In this document: piece by piece, positions 11,547-26,100 of the stretch
How positions within the stretch are numbered: position 1 is the stretch's first letter
Layout of the letters: each line of letters starts with the position of its first letter
NCBI GenBank assembly: GCA_013365365.1
Contig: JABVXU010000003.1
Coordinates: 372,001 to 436,000 of the forward strand
Direction of reading: 5' to 3'
Source: Cruorifilaria tuberocauda
Lineage: Eukaryota > Nematoda > Chromadorea > Rhabditida > Onchocercidae
Length of the DNA: 64,000 bases
Program-made: the position numbers and the translations under genes
The notes under the pieces: model-generated
The model's input: the letters and a program-made list of their open reading frames with translations, nothing else
What the model was told of the DNA's origin: nothing
Database searches by the model: none

Positions 11547-12350
11547 AAATTTTGTTTCTTTTAACTTTTTCTAAATGATATAAAATAAGTATTACTATAT
11601 CAGCTCATATTTCTACCACACATTAAATAAACTTCTTAATAAGAACAAAGAATGATGTATGGAAAACTAAACAGAGATTTAATTCCATGGATGAGATCTG
11701 CAGAGGGAAATTTCAAAGTTGATACGAGAAGAATAGCGGAGTCACCACAAGTACACGGAAGGAATTACATCTGTCCTATGAGTGAACATCAAATCCTATA
11801 ACTGATCTGGTTTAGTTCCGAGTTGCGATGGACTGACTTTTGATCACTTCTATTTAGCAGATTTCAAAAGCGTAGGTATTTAGCATTTTCTGGGAAGATG
11901 AGGTCACTGTGGAGTTGTCAAATTTCAAAATTCAAAAGTAGTATTAATCTGCCTATATCATTAATCTAAATATTTGGTTGTCATTAGTGTGCTGCTTTGT
12001 TTTGCTCGCCACTATTTCTACCCATAGAGTTACTGTTCCTGGACCATATCCCATTACATTCTCCAAACATTTTCGATATTCAATTATTTCGTACTGCGAA
12101 ATTCACGAATTGGAAATTTATAAATTATTCAAGATTGGGACACGTTATTCGATTTCATCCTTTATTTGATGTTCAATTTTATTTTCTTGATTGTCTGGAA
12201 CCTACTTCACACGTTTTCTCTAATTTCTTTAATCATCAGCGACTATTGCTCCAACTTGAAAATTATGTGAGCCAAGGAATAATTTTGTGCGAAGTTATTT
12301 TAGGGAATGATCACTTAAGTTGATTTTTTGGTACTTATTTGCAAAGCAGG
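11547..12350. other. intergenic region between RPP38 and INPP5F
   Basis: Begins with a poly(A) signal and otherwise holds A+T-rich DNA. An open frame at 11997-12323 has no recognisable content and normal splice context is lacking. A TTTGCAAAGCAG tract ends one base before the INPP5F ATG and may be a splice acceptor. Confidence 0.5.
11626..11631 (+). terminator. candidate poly(A) signal of RPP38
   Basis: AATAAA 80 bp after the RPP38 stop codon. Confidence 0.6.
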
Positions 12351-15300
12351 ATGATATTACGAGGCACGACGAGTAGTCTCTATCTTATACAAGGAAATTG
12401 CGTCCTGAAATGCTGCAAGTCAACGATGAAACTTTCAGTTTGTTCAACTGAAGGTATTACTGTCTAAATTCATTCTCAAAAAAAACTCAGTTCAGATGGT
12501 TCCACCTGTTGTTGAGCATGTTGCCGTATATTCAAATATGGTACTTTTTATATTTCATACACAATTTTCATTCCAAATTTAGTGTTCTCCGTTGATTCAT
12601 TGTTTATCAGTATCGGATTCATTTTTCAAGTTTAAATATTATTTCTTTATTTTATCTGTCAAAATCTCCTCGTACTACGAAAATTTTCTCAATACGGATT
12701 GTACCATATTTATTTGTTCGAAAAATCGTTTTGTTTCCATGGTAAATGTATAGATTTTCTGTTTTATGAATCATTAGGATGATTCATAAATTCCAGATAT
12801 CTTTATTATAGCTCTTAAATGTAGAGGTTCTTTACGACTTTATTTTTTGAACTAATCGTATATCAGACTGAAAAATTACATCTTGAATTTTTATAGAATC
12901 TATTAATGCCATCGAATTAGGCGATTTCGTTGCTTTTATCGGAAAAATTTTGGTAGAAGGTGAATGTTATTTATTGGTTGCTGTTGAATGCACCCCAGTA
13001 GCCACATATCCTTGCACGAATGTTAGTTTATGATTGTAGAATTTAGAATTTAAGAATTTAACCTTCAGTTATGTTTGTATCATCCTGGTTCATTTCCTTG
13101 TTTTCTTTTCTTATAAAAGTCAAGAACTACCGTGTTACTTGGCTTTGTTTTATTAATTAACATGCATATTAGTGATGTTTCAGGACACAATCAATCACAT
13201 TGACAGAGTCATTGCCATACCAGTGGAGAAAAATGGTCTGCCGTGCAAGGTGGAATACGTTGATTCATTTTCAGTAATTGAAGAATCAGCGTTCATTAAT
13301 TATTGTCGGTGATTTAGGCATTTCTTGATCATTATTAAAGACAACGTATAATTCAGCAGTTAACAATTTAATAATTTAAATAAATTTTTAGCCAGTTATA
13401 TCTCCATCGAAATTAGAAAAGATTAAAATATCGCAGAAGAGAGTAATGCATTTTGTTACGAGGAAAGGAAATTCAGTTCGATCGATCGATGAAATTCTAC
13501 GACTTTTTAATGGTGGTGATTTTTATATTTGTTTCAAGAGAGATATCACATTAAGCACTCAAAGGTATGAAACTATTTTCTTTATTTTGTTATTTGTGAT
13601 GAATTGAATTCATTGTTGCTGATTACTAGATAATAATATACTTGACAGACTTATTGTAAACTATCTACAGAATCTTTTTAAAAAAGTGATAAGAAAGGTT
13701 GATTTAATTCCAACGCATAGAAATAACATCTAATAAATAACATTTTATAGTAACTTTTCAACAAGGCATACGAACAAGTGGTTCTTTTGGAACTATGCAT
13801 TGCTTTCTGATCTTTTTAACGATGATGGCTCACCTTATCCGGGAACTGAAGAGTGGATCATCCCAGTATGTCAAGGCTTTGTTGCTGAAAGGTTAATTCT
13901 TAATTTTTATTATTTTAAAAAAAAGAACTCAATATTTTCGGTAAATTAGCTATTTTTGAACTGCTTTGAACTGAATCACGAAAGACTTTTAATTTGCATA
14001 TAAACAATATTTTAACAGGATGTAAACCTATCTCACTGCAAAGAAAAATTTTTTTCTCCTATTATAAATGTAACATTCGGTAGTGATAGATTTCACTTTG
14101 CCAATACTGCTTAAGAAATCCGAACATTTAAAAAAAAACATCTGTATATCCAGCTTTATACATTTAAATCATACAAATTTTTTATACCAGGAAGATATTA
14201 GTGGAGGCTGAAACGAAATTGACAGTGACATTGATATCAAGACGGTCTATAAATTGTGCTGGTGTACGATATCTAAAACGCGGTATCGATGAAGATGGTA
14301 ATGTTGCTAATTTTGTGGAAACTGAAGTAGTGCTAACGATTTTTGGCCACTGCCTCTCTTTTGTTCAAGTTAGTATTTTTTTTAAAATACAACTTTTAGA
14401 AATTTCAAATTTATAGAAAAAATGATTTATCTGATAAAACTAGTTATGGTTATATTGTGATATTTTGTTTTCCTACAATTGCAATATGCAATGTGCAAAT
14501 TTCACATTAGAATTTAATATATTCAGATACGAGGATCTGTTCCAGTTTTCTGGACTCAACGAGGATATCGTTATCGTCCACCACTTGTGATAAGCAAAAC
14601 GTTCACTGATTCTTATCCTGCTTTCAATAAACACGTTACAAAAATGATAGAAACTTATGGCGCACCTTTAGTTATTGTTAATTTAGTAGAACAAAGAGGA
14701 AGGCACGTTCTTGTAATATTCAGTTTCGTATATATTTTTATAAAAAAAATCAAGCTGGTGATGATTATATTGTTGACTAGTTACAATTAATTATTACAGA
14801 GAAATGCAGCTTGCAGTTAGCTTTTTGCAGCATATACTTCATATGAATTCACCAGATATTGCCTATTTCGCATACGATTTTCACTTTCGTTGTCGAGGAC
14901 TTCGCTTTTACAAGATGAGTGTTTTGCTATTCTTTCATACCTTTTGGATACTATGCTTAACTGAAAATGAAGTCCATAAATTATTTGCGTTTGGTTTATC
15001 TTAAAATTTAACAGTTCATCTTCTGTAGCAAATGAAATTAGAGTATTCTTTTTAGGTTGCGGAACTGATTTCAGCACTGACTGAGCAAAGTTCCACTATA
15101 GGGTTTTGTTGGATTGATAAATATGGTGAAATAGTACGCCAGCAACAAGGTGTTATTCGAACAAATTGTATAGACTGCCTAGATAGAACCAACGTTGTAC
15201 AAGTGGAGTTCACTAGTTTCTTTCCATTCAGTTTTAGAAATTAAATTTCCAGTAATTCTTAGTAGAATAATGTTCATAAAAGTTGTTTTTTAATAGTATG

Positions 15301-17830
15301 GAAATGAAATAAACGAAGCGCACATCCACAAGGGTTTTTTTCTCTTTCGTCTGTTCTCCCACAGTAATTTATGTTATCACACTTCTTCTTTATTATCAGT
15401 ATAATTAAACCAATTATGAATTTAGTGTGCAATATCACAGGCATTATGCCTTGTCCAAGCACAAAAACTCGGTATTGTTGGTCCTCAAACAGATGCACCA
15501 CTTGAACTTATTCAGGCGTTGCAAACGATGTGGGCAGATAACGGTGATGCCATTTCCAGGCAGGTATAATTTCTTTTTTCGTCCAAAGTTTTCGTGAAAA
15601 TCAGTCGTTTACCTTCTATTCTTTACTGTTTACTGTTCAAAATTTGCATATTTAAAGTACTAAACTAAAATAAAATAACGAGTGAAATATAAAGTGAAGG
15701 AAAATTTAATGTTTTCTGCCTTTCAATTTGTCGCTTAATGTATAAAATGTAGTATATCATTGAAGTATGCTGGTACGGATGCGTTGAAAGGAGATATCAT
15801 CCGAAGCGGTCAACGAAATTTAGTGGGTATGGTTAAGGACGGTTATAATTCAGCTTCACGCTACTATCTGTCTCATATGAGGGATGCACAGCGGCAGCAT
15901 GCAGTTGATGCTCTCCTGGGTAATTTTAATCACTATGTTATTAATTCTTATGAGAAAATACTTCTATAGCTTGAGGAAGATATAACTATTTATCATACTG
16001 ATAATTCAACTGGCCAGTTTCTAAGTTTCTCTGCTTCTTAAGGGAAATCATTGGATGCTGGCGAATCACATGATGAACAATTTGAGTGTGAAGAAGATGA
16101 AGCTGAAAATATAGGTCGATTGGTCCGCGAAGCAGTCCTTTTTATTCTTCCTGAGAGAGAGATACTCGTTGGTGGATGGGCCTTGATTGAAGGATCAAAT
16201 AATACTGATCAAATTGATAGTGTTCTGGTATTGACAAAGTTGGTCTTTGAAATTTTAATTCGTTTTTTCTCAAAACATAGTTATTTTATTATATTGTTTC
16301 TAGAACGACTTTAATAGCTGTTTCCTATGATGATGACACGAATCTTTCGGATGTGAAGCGTATCAGTTTTGATGAAATTAGAGGTTTAGAATACGGCCGG
16401 TTGACCAGGTCATCAAGAACTCATCTAAGGTTCGTTAGATAAAACAGTTTTTGTAGCCGATGCCAAAATGCAGAATGATTGAGTAGTTAATGAGCTGATG
16501 ATAAAGATTTGAAGATATCATCAGTATTGTTTAGCTTTCATGAAAATGATACATTGATTACTTGTACTGTTTTCGGAGAATTACTTGCAGTTTTATAGAT
16601 TATGCTCAAAATCAGGTGAACTATTCACTTGGAGAGCAGCAAAAACGCGTTTGTTCAACAATGTTGCAATTTTACTTAGAACAGAAGAGGAAGCGGATGA
16701 GTACATTCAAGCAATAGGTGAACAGATAAAGGTGACAATGGCTTTGGCTGGATATGTTGTCAGTTTTTCTCATGTTCCACTATTGAGGAATACTGGAAGA
16801 ACTGATAAAAATAAGTATGGTATTATTTAACTTTGCATTTTTAATATTTCATCAAATCCCTCCTATGTGTCCTTAAGAATATTGTAGGAGAAGAATGATG
16901 AATATGGTGGCATCTGTTTTCCGATCTCGGGCTGATTGCTCTACAAAACCACAATTTGAACAGCTCTCTTTCTTAAAACTGGACAGCACCACTAATGATA
17001 CGATAACATTCTCCATGGAGGTACATCATGGAATCAATATTTTTCCACTGTCTAACTTTTTAGAACTTTTTTTGCATCAATTTCTATTCTTCTGATGGAT
17101 TGTTTTCTACTTTAGAAAAACATACGTGCTACAGACGGTATAGTTTCAATCATGGATGGTAGTTCACCCAATGATCCTGTTGCAGTTTCTGCAGAATCTG
17201 AGATTTCCAAAATGAGTGGAAAAAACGATCGATCGCAGGAAAAGCAAATTTTGCTTGAAGTATTGATTAATTGCTTTTAAATAATTTAGTAATCATTTTT
17301 TACTCTCAAACATATTGAAATGAATTTAGGAAATTATTATAAGGTTTTGCTCACTAGAATCACGAAATGGTTGAATTGGCCAATTCAACTGTACTGTTAC
17401 TTAGTACTTTAAATTATAGGTGCTAAATTATCCAAACGCTAAATTATCAGAACTATGAGTAGCTTTATTCTGATTGAAATATCAGCTATGCGACCGATCC
17501 GAGATTGAATTCCTTAAACTAAATCATCGCTCAGCATCATCAGTACTAGAAACAATGATGAGAACAAAAATAAAAGTGGTTAAGATCAAGATAAATAAAA
17601 GATAATTTCAGATGACACATATGTATCCAATGAAGTTCGATGAACACCTAATGAGCAAGACGGATGATTTCATCTCACTACTTCAAAGATTTAAACTGAC
17701 TACTTCAAGGAGTAATCATGCAATAACTGCGGATGTTTCTAACTCTCAGAGAGTGAATTTTTCAAATAATGCTTTTTCACAATATAGGCAACAAATTCTT
17801 GATTCGAAATCACATATAATATTGTTATAG
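12351..17830 (+). CDS. INPP5F: phosphoinositide 4-phosphatase Sac2/INPP5F
   Basis: Exons 12351-12453, 12897-13021, 13184-13273, 13392-13564, 13751-13891, 14191-14368, 14527-14722 (end unsure), 14802-14920, 15056-15202, 15426-15563, 15766-15919, 16043-16238, 16304-16429, 16599-16814, 16888-17020, 17117-17260 and 17612-17830 join in phase to about 865 residues (human 1132). The SAC domain holds the catalytic C-x5-R motif in [13 protein letters not shown] (Cys near residue 413), with the conserved blocks [21 protein letters not shown] and [10 protein letters not shown]. The hSac2 region follows (GGWALIEG ... YDDDTN), then a variable tail ending like the human protein. Sac2 removes the 4-phosphate of PI4P on early endosomes and recycling membranes. 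The serine-rich tail is shorter than in mammals. Confidence 0.92.
12763..12790. repeat. perfect 12-bp inverted repeat in INPP5F intron 1
   Basis: Arms TTTATGAATCAT and ATGATTCATAAA with a TAGG loop. It lies about 100 bp before exon 2. Function unknown. Confidence 0.8.
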
Positions 17831-20546
17831 ATTTTATGTTTATCTTACTAAAAGTTTTCTCGTTTTCTGCTAAAAATATATTTTCTCATTTCTCATTCTC
17901 ATTTCATCTATGTTTATTATGGATTTTTCTCATGTTGAAACCACAAGAAGAGATATTGTGAATAGTTTCAAGTGATATTAAACTCAGTAACATCATTTCA
18001 AAGCCTTTAATAGTGTTTGAAGGCTTATTCATTTTCTCCATCGTTTTGCTTGACGTTGATGGTTATGACCATTCCATTAATGTTTGATTTGTAGTTGGAT
18101 TTTTAGTTTGTCTCGTTTCGCAAATTTTACTATTTGATGAATTCTAACAAAGCCATGCTTTGTTCCAGAATTTATTGACTAATATTTAAGGTATTTTTAG
18201 AATATCGACCTTTGTGCGATGTCATATTGAAAAGAATGCCGTAATTATGGCATTTACTCCCTACACAAATTTTGTATATTCTTCTTTGAAAAATAAAAAT
18301 CCAGAGAAATCGATTGTTGTCTTTACGAAATGTTAAGAAATTCATTTTTGCAGCTGAAAGATCCAATTTAAGGTTTTATTCATTTATTAGGATGAAATGA
18401 ATAAACAGTTTGGTGAATTTTCTTCAATCACTACACAGCCATGCTAGAAGGAGTGGTATCATTTCTTACAGTCAAAAGGAAATGAATTTTGTTAAAAAAT
18501 TTCTTGCGATGGTAAATGGAGGTGAGTTCAGAACCTCTGAGAATGTTACTGCATGGAATTGAGTTCGCTGTTTTGTCATACGTTTAAACTTGTTTTCAGG
18601 GAAATGCCAGCAAAAGAATCAAAAAACCATAATTTGAAGTGAGAGAAGTGGAGAGCTATATAATTAATGAATTACTTTAATATTTCATTCTTCATGCTAC
18701 TAAAATCTCATTCCTATCCCTTGATATTGCCCGTCTCATTTTATTAGAAATCTGGAGAATGTAGAAAATGCTAAATGTTATGTATTATCATATAACTTTC
18801 CTGTACACACTTTTTTCAGGTAAATAGGAGAATATGGAATGGGTAGCACTTGTTACTGTTATCAGTCATCGTTAAGACCTAAATTTGAGTTAGGAACTTC
18901 AACAACACTTTTGCAAATGACATTGTGATATTAGCATCATCCCTCGAATAGTTTCAGAAATAAGTTCATCAGTTCAATTTGTTGAACTCTCAGCTATAAT
19001 GATCATCTCGAAGTACATGTTATTTATGCTTAGAACTTTCATTTTAGTGAAATTTGTTAGATTGACATTCCACTGAGGTGATTTTCTTAATGATATCTTT
19101 CATTTCGTTTAACAAACGATATCACAATAAATTGATTTTGTAGAAATACCGGTCTAATAAACTTTCTCAGAAATCTTATAAATTTTTTGAGAAATCTACG
19201 AAATTATATTTATACTTATCAGATTTTCTATTTAACTCTTCAAATCATTTCTGCTATATCTCAAAATGCAGAATTGTTGTGATTTATACTGCACTTGTTG
19301 ATTTGTACTACACTATATGCTGTCTGTTTGAGGCACTAAATCACTGCAATTTTGAATGATGTAGGAATATTTAGATGTACGTACAATTATGGAAATTTGA
19401 AGGATATTAAGCAAAAATAATTAACGTCTATAGGTAGGATAATGGATCATCCGTTGGGGAATTTTATAAAATTATAAAGTTTTTTATAAATCATACTAAT
19501 ATTTGATCGCATTATTAGTTTGCTGACAATTACGAGTTATGCTTATAGATATAAGGATTCAAAATGTGATTACGTAACCTTTTAGAAACAGTTTTTTTGC
19601 ATTGCAATTGGTCGAAACTTCCGTCTCCTTTCTCCATTCAGAGTGCAGCACACATTTGTGACCTCAGCCTTTCGAAGCATGTTTTCCGTTTCCTATTACT
19701 TCGTTTCGTAGCTAAATATCAGTTGTTTAGAGTTGTATAGAATAGAATATAGAATATCAGTTGTATGTGAACTCAACCGAAATTGATCAAGTATCTGCTG
19801 AAATCATTCCTACTAGAAGTAGTGCTTACATTCATTTTTCATTCCCACTAAATCGCGTTGTCTTGCCATGGCTGTGTAGCAGAATGGAAGGAATGGAAAC
19901 AGACAGGTACATCGAACACCCATCGGCACTATTCTCTCTGTTTTCACCTTTTGTGCTACTGTTGCAGTTATGAACAATAACCAAAAGCGAATGTTTTCTT
20001 GAAACTGACTCGTCTCCCTATCCCTCCCATTATTTGCTCAATATAGGGGATAGGTCAGGCTAAAGCAGAGATATGTTAGGTCCGTAACCGTTCTTCAAAT
20101 ATTTGATTACACTGTTGATTTGGTATAGAAACTTCATTTTACTGTTTTTAGCGCTGCCATATGTAATAAATTCCATTTCTCTTATTCTGATTTGTTTAGA
20201 ATTAATTTCATTAAAACAAAAATTAGTCATGTAAACTTTTCGTCTGTATTGAACACTTTTTTGGTTTCATTTTGTTTAATAAATATGCTACCTAATATTA
20301 TGAAGTTTTTTGTTCTTGTAAACGACTAATATAATTGTCGATCAATATTTTTACTTATAATCCTAACATGAAGATTAGTTATTGATCTGAGAAGTAAAAT
20401 CACGCATACATTTTTGGAAATCAAGGAAGTATAGTTTGAGAAATTTCCCTCATTTTTGCGTTGTCAGTAAATTTTATGTAATTACTTTTCCATTTTACGT
20501 GATTGTAGGTTATTTATCGAATTTGTTTCAGTTGTATTTTTCAGTG
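17831..20546. other. intergenic region between INPP5F and VPS13A
   Basis: About 2.7 kb, mostly A+T-rich. The part near 19600-20000 is less biased and may hold the VPS13A promoter or an untranslated exon. A 70-codon open frame at 19761-19973 shows no domain. No clear AATAAA follows the INPP5F stop within 300 bp. Confidence 0.45.
20530..20544 (+). other. splice (probably trans-splice) acceptor before VPS13A
   Basis: A strong acceptor tract, AGTTGTATTTTTCAG, ends two bases before the ATG at 20547, consistent with spliced-leader addition or a leader intron. Confidence 0.5.
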
Positions 20547-23136
20547 ATGGTTTTCGAGAGTGTGGTAGCTGAAGTTCTAAACCTTGTATTGGGCAATTTT
20601 GTTAACAATCTTGATGCGTCACAGCTAAATATTGGTATATGGGGTGGTAAGTTCAGTTTTCATTTGATAAAAAAATAGAAAATGAAAAATCGTTGTGATT
20701 TATCATTGTCATCGTTTCTGAATATGTGTTAAAGAACTCCTGTAAAGTCTCCTAGTTTCTAGAGCGATCTTTATCAAGCTATTATATTATGAAAAGATTC
20801 ATTTTACAATTGTTGGCCAGTCGATTTATCATCGCACCATTATTTTTTGAGCAGAATATTATAGGTGATGTAAAATTAACCAATTTGGAAGTGAAAGAAA
20901 CAGCAATGGATGATTTCGACCTACCGGTGAAATTGAAATTCGGCTGCCTTACAAGGCTTATTTTGAAAATCCCATGGAGTGATCTATATCGTCAGCCAGT
21001 TATTGCTCATGTTGAAGGTTTTTTTTCAACTCATTTAACATATATTTTCAATCATATGTAATTTACGATCATTATTTGATAAAAATAGTAAACTTAAAAG
21101 TAAAAAATACTAGATAAAGTTGCTGTTTTTTTTCGTGACAAATCCAAAAGCGACATTAATCAGAATCAGAAGAAAAATGAAATTGAAATGAACGATGTCT
21201 GCACGTCATTTGGGTGCCGTTTTATTGAGAAACATGTAGACGTGGATTGAACCCTAATCTTTATTTTTTTAGTCTTTGCTTCAATTTATTTGCTGATGAG
21301 TTCACTCGAATTACTTATATAGGCTTGAATTTAATTGTTGTGCCAAATAGAGGCATCATATACAACGAAGAAAAAGCAAAAAAACATGAGAAAGAAGAAA
21401 AAGATAAGACACTTGCAAGGCTTGAAGAAAACAGAAAACGAAAAAAGAGTAAGTTCTGGAGTTCTGTTATATGACTATGAATGCATTCCCACAATACTGT
21501 ACTCGAAGTATGAGTCTAGTTGAAACGAACCATAAATAGAAGTTAGGAAAGGTGAAACAGAGAATGTTCAGAACGGAATGTCGAAGAATACATAGATTTT
21601 ATAAATCATTTTTGTGAAAATTTAGAAGTTTATGATTTTTATTCCGTAGTGGTAGAGTTTTGCAAAATTTTCAGAGCCACCAGATCTGGTTTCTGATACG
21701 TTCGCGGAAAAATTTGTTGCTACAGTAATTAAGAATTTACAAGTGAAAGTTCGTAATATACACATTCGCTATGAGGATAAATATTCGCATCGTAACCGTC
21801 CATTTGTTGCTGGAGCTACTCTTGAAGGAATCGATTTCAAGGTGCAGTCCTTTGATGCATGGTAGAATATAAATTTAAACTGTTTCTGCATGAAACGATA
21901 TGAATAGAATTTTCAAATCTATTAAACAATAGTATTTTACATAGCGGGGATTTTTTCGCGCGTAACTTTTTCCTGAAAGAATTAAAAATTAACTCGAGGA
22001 AGGTTTTATCCAAATCTGCAAAAAAATTTTCTGACATTATCTTTTTTGAAATTGAATTAAAAATATACGAACAAAAATCATTATTAATCCTTTAGACTAC
22101 CGATGAAAACTGGAATGAAACTATACACAAAGAAGTTGTAAAAGTCGTTTACAAATTGATATCTTTAAAAAATCTTGCAATTTATTGGAATTCTGGTTCT
22201 GAATTAGTGTCTGACTTAACTGATAATATTGCTATTTCGCAAGCAATGAATGATGCTATTATAATCGGCAACAAAAAACCATCGGGATACAAGTACAGTA
22301 AGTCTTTAATGGATTTATTTGTACTTTTAAAAGTGGTTTCTTTCGGCACAAAAAATTCAATGCAACATCATTTGTTCAATTTTCTAAATTTAATGTTGCT
22401 AGACTAATCCTTGCTATACATTTGGAATGATAATTTTGTCTTGTGTTCATCTTAAAATTTTGTACACTCTGATCCTTTATCCGGTGAACTAAATTTGCAA
22501 TATTGTAGTTTTTTTGTTAATAACTGGAAAATTTTTCTGACGAATTTTATTGCTACTTTAATTACAGTGCTGGAGCCCATTAATATGCAAGCAAAACTTG
22601 CATTAAATCAAAAACCTGAAACAGATAATTCTAACTGGAAGATACCGAAGATCAAAATTATTTTGGATATGGATACATTGGCTGTTGCAGTTGGCAAATA
22701 TCAATATCAAGATCTGTTATTGCTGTTGGAAGCACAAGAAAGATTCAAAACTGCTGCGCAATATCTGAAGTATCGTCCACATCTGAATGACTACAAGGGT
22801 CATTATAGAGAATGGTGATTTACTGAATTTATTTTTTTTGATTTAAATTTTCGATTGGATATTAAAAGCTCGACTCACGTTGAGCATTGAAAAGATTGAA
22901 GCATGGGGAACAGCTTTGGTTTGCTTCTTATATATTTCTAGTCTTTGAATATATATCTCTTCAGGTGGTATTTCGCTTACAATGCAATTATTGAGGAAAT
23001 TGTTAGAAGACAAAGGAATAATTGGAATTGGAAGAGAATAAAAAAGCATCGGGAATTAGTGAGAGCATATAAAGATGCTTGGCTGAAAAAACAAACTGAG
23101 AAAAGCCTCAGTAACAAAGATCGAAATATTATTGAG
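20547..23136 (+). other. VPS13A: VPS13A exons 1-7: chorein N-terminal end of the lipid groove
   Basis: Exons 20547-20646, 20865-21017, 21323-21448, 21675-21841, 22096-22297, 22568-22814 and 22965-23136. Visible blocks are [30 protein letters not shown], a charged [10 protein letters not shown] stretch, [13 protein letters not shown] and the aromatic pair in [12 protein letters not shown]. In the family this end scoops lipid at the ER side. Confidence 0.9.
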
Positions 23137-26100
23137 GTAAGTTCGGAATAGATAAACTATAATCCTGAACCATCAATACATAATGCCTTTTCAGTCGTCA
23201 TCGTAATTCTGTGTTCGTTTTTCTTGATTTTAAAGAATCACTCAGTAGAGTTAAAACTCAGAAGTATTTCTCATTGTGCTTTGGCATAGTATAAAATCAT
23301 TATACAATTGTGAGGAAGTGATGTGCTTAAACATTGACTTTATGGGAGAGATATGGGAAGCTTGAACAACGTTAATTTTTCATTTGAAGCCGTTTTGACT
23401 TCTTTTTAGCATTTATTCATTTCTGTGATGTTTGGAATTAAAACATATAACTTCTTTGAGTAAGGAAAAATGAAATAAATTGAGTGAATTTCGCATCTTC
23501 TGCATCTCTCATACTAATCTTGTTTATCGAAATCTTAGTAGTATTACATAACATAAGTTAGATACACCGCTATTATCTGTTTAAGGAAACTGAAGAGCAT
23601 CTTGATGTGTTTAATTTGAATGTTGCTCGGCAACAAGCTGATTTGGAAATCGATAGGCGTGGCTTGAAAAGATTAGAAGATCAACCACAGGGATGGATAA
23701 ATTGGGCTAAAAGCTGGTAAAATATATATTTATATTTGAATTTAATTGCCGCTTTACTTTTTTATTCGCAGGAAGTTTGGATGATTAGTGTTCGGTTTGG
23801 AATAAAAAAAAAGAAAATGTGAATATTTGACATGAAGAAATTTAATAAATTTAACGTACTCTACATTTCAGGTGGAGTAGCGGCGATGATGCAAAAGAAA
23901 AAGAAGGAAGTGCAACACTCTCCTCAGGTGATATTATGACAAAGTTTGAGCAGGCCTTGACTGTGGACGAAAAGGCTAAATTGTTTGATGCTATTGATTA
24001 TCAGGTTGGCAACTTGCTTTTCATTTGGGATTTGAACTTATGAAAATATGCATCGCTTTTTTAAGGAAAATACTCCTCCAACTGATTACCCAAAACACTT
24101 CGTGGAAAATGTTGTCATTGCTAATTTGAACTTACTTATGGTTGTAATCGAAGATGCTTTAACATTAAAGTTCTCCATAATTACCACGGTGATGGAACAT
24201 CGAGCATCAGCTCAAGCTATTAAGTAAGTAATTGATTATATTTTAATGAAAAATGAAGCAAAAGTAGAAATCGTTCGGTTTTTCATACAGTAATTAATAA
24301 ACAAAGAAAAGAAATGAAAAGGCAAGAGAAAAATGAAGAATACATCTGGTAGTTTCCCATTTAAGCAGTTTCATTTTGCAGCCTTAAAAGTGGTATAAAA
24401 AAAGTAACAATGGATGGTTGCGGACAACAGGTTTTGTTCGTACAGGATGACTCCATTGATTGGTTAACAGTACTTGTCGAAACCAATCCGTTGGATCGTG
24501 ATAAAGCTGGATATGACCAGTATGTAAAAGTTGTTTTATCACCAACGGTCATGAAGTACCATGCACAGGCTATTAACACTGCTATCGAAGCATTAAGACC
24601 TCCTGAAAGTGTGAGACTAAATCAGTAAGCTTTTTGAGTTTTTCAATGCTAAAGGATGCATTATGGAAGAATAATAAAAAATGCATAATCTCTTTTTGTA
24701 CTTATGCTTAGTGAATCCTTTCAGTGATGAAAGTGATATATTAAATAAACAACATTATGATTTTGTTGAATAAAACTTTGTTTTTCATAGTTCTGATGAT
24801 CTGTTTATATTGTAAAAATATCTTGTATTTGAGAAGTAGTTATTTTACCTTTTGACAAGGTTTCTAAGAAATATTTACAAAGTCGTCATAAACATGGCCT
24901 TATTTTTTTAGATTAACGGCAGCAGCAATGGCGCGTTATGAAGATGTTAAAGCACGTTCACTAACTGGATTGGCTCATGTTGTAGACACTAGGACGAAAC
25001 TAGTACTTGACATACGGATTGCACCTCTGACAATCGTTATTTCAGAAAATGGAATATTCAATGAGGAAAAGCAAAATTTGATTGCAGATCTTGGTTTGCT
25101 TACAATAACTACGATAGAAGATAATTCATTTGTGGAAACATCGGTGCTTGATAATGAAGTACGTTTTTGTATTCAGATTCATTTAATACAAGCATGATTC
25201 CTTGAGCGTTTTTGCATTATTTCAGTACGTTCTTGCACTTCAATGACAAGCATAATTTGATTTTCATGATAGTATAATTCTCATAGATCGAAATGATACT
25301 TTGTTATACTGGGCTCTTTAAGCTTTGGCTATAATTTGAATTTCCATGTATATTTTTTTAGAAGCAGTTTTGCTGTTGTTCTGAATTGGTCATTTTTAGC
25401 GCAAGTTTGAGAAGAGAAAAGTTGGCTGGTTATCATGAGCAGTTGCTTATTTTGCTGCATTTCTTAATTTACAAGAACAGAGTTTCGAAATCAACAATTC
25501 GTTAACTTGTAGGAAGCAGAGCGCCGAGCAAAGTTGCTTAGTCGTGCATATGACAAATTTTCTGTGAAATTGACCGGTACACAATTGATATTCTCGGATA
25601 GCTATCAAAATGGCATGAATGCGAAATTGGAACCTAAATCGAATTTCCATTTATTACACCCAACTGGATTGAATGTTGCTTTTCATAAGTCATCCATTGA
25701 CGACTTACAGTTACCCAAGTAAATTTTTCGATGATTCTGCTTCTCTTTTTCACTTGAAACATTCCATCTCTTAGTAAAAGTACTGTTTCTAATGTTGTGA
25801 TAGCTCTATTTATTCATTCATCCTTATTTCGCTTCGTCATTTAGAGTGGCATATGTATTTTATTTCAAAATTACGATTTTTTTTTTGTTTCCTGCCAAAG
25901 ATTCAAAAGAGGAGTTTAGCATTTTTACAATGTCATGTTCAGGATAAAGATAATGGGTGAATTACCTGATATTATCATAACGATCTCAGATGAGCGCTTA
26001 CTGGAACTTATAAAATTGATATTGAGTATTCCGAGCCCTGCTCCCGAGAAGGAAATCAATGCTCTGGGTACAGCTTTTCCTTCAGCTGAGGTATGCATGT

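Noticed and set aside
11997..12323. 108-codon frame just before INPP5F
   Set aside because: The INPP5F start at 12351 aligns with the family N-terminus without it, and the frame itself shows no domain.
15753..15765. Upstream acceptor at 15752 for INPP5F exon 11
   Set aside because: It breaks phase and adds residues absent from the family; the acceptor ending at 15765 joins SRQ to YAGTDALKG as in relatives.
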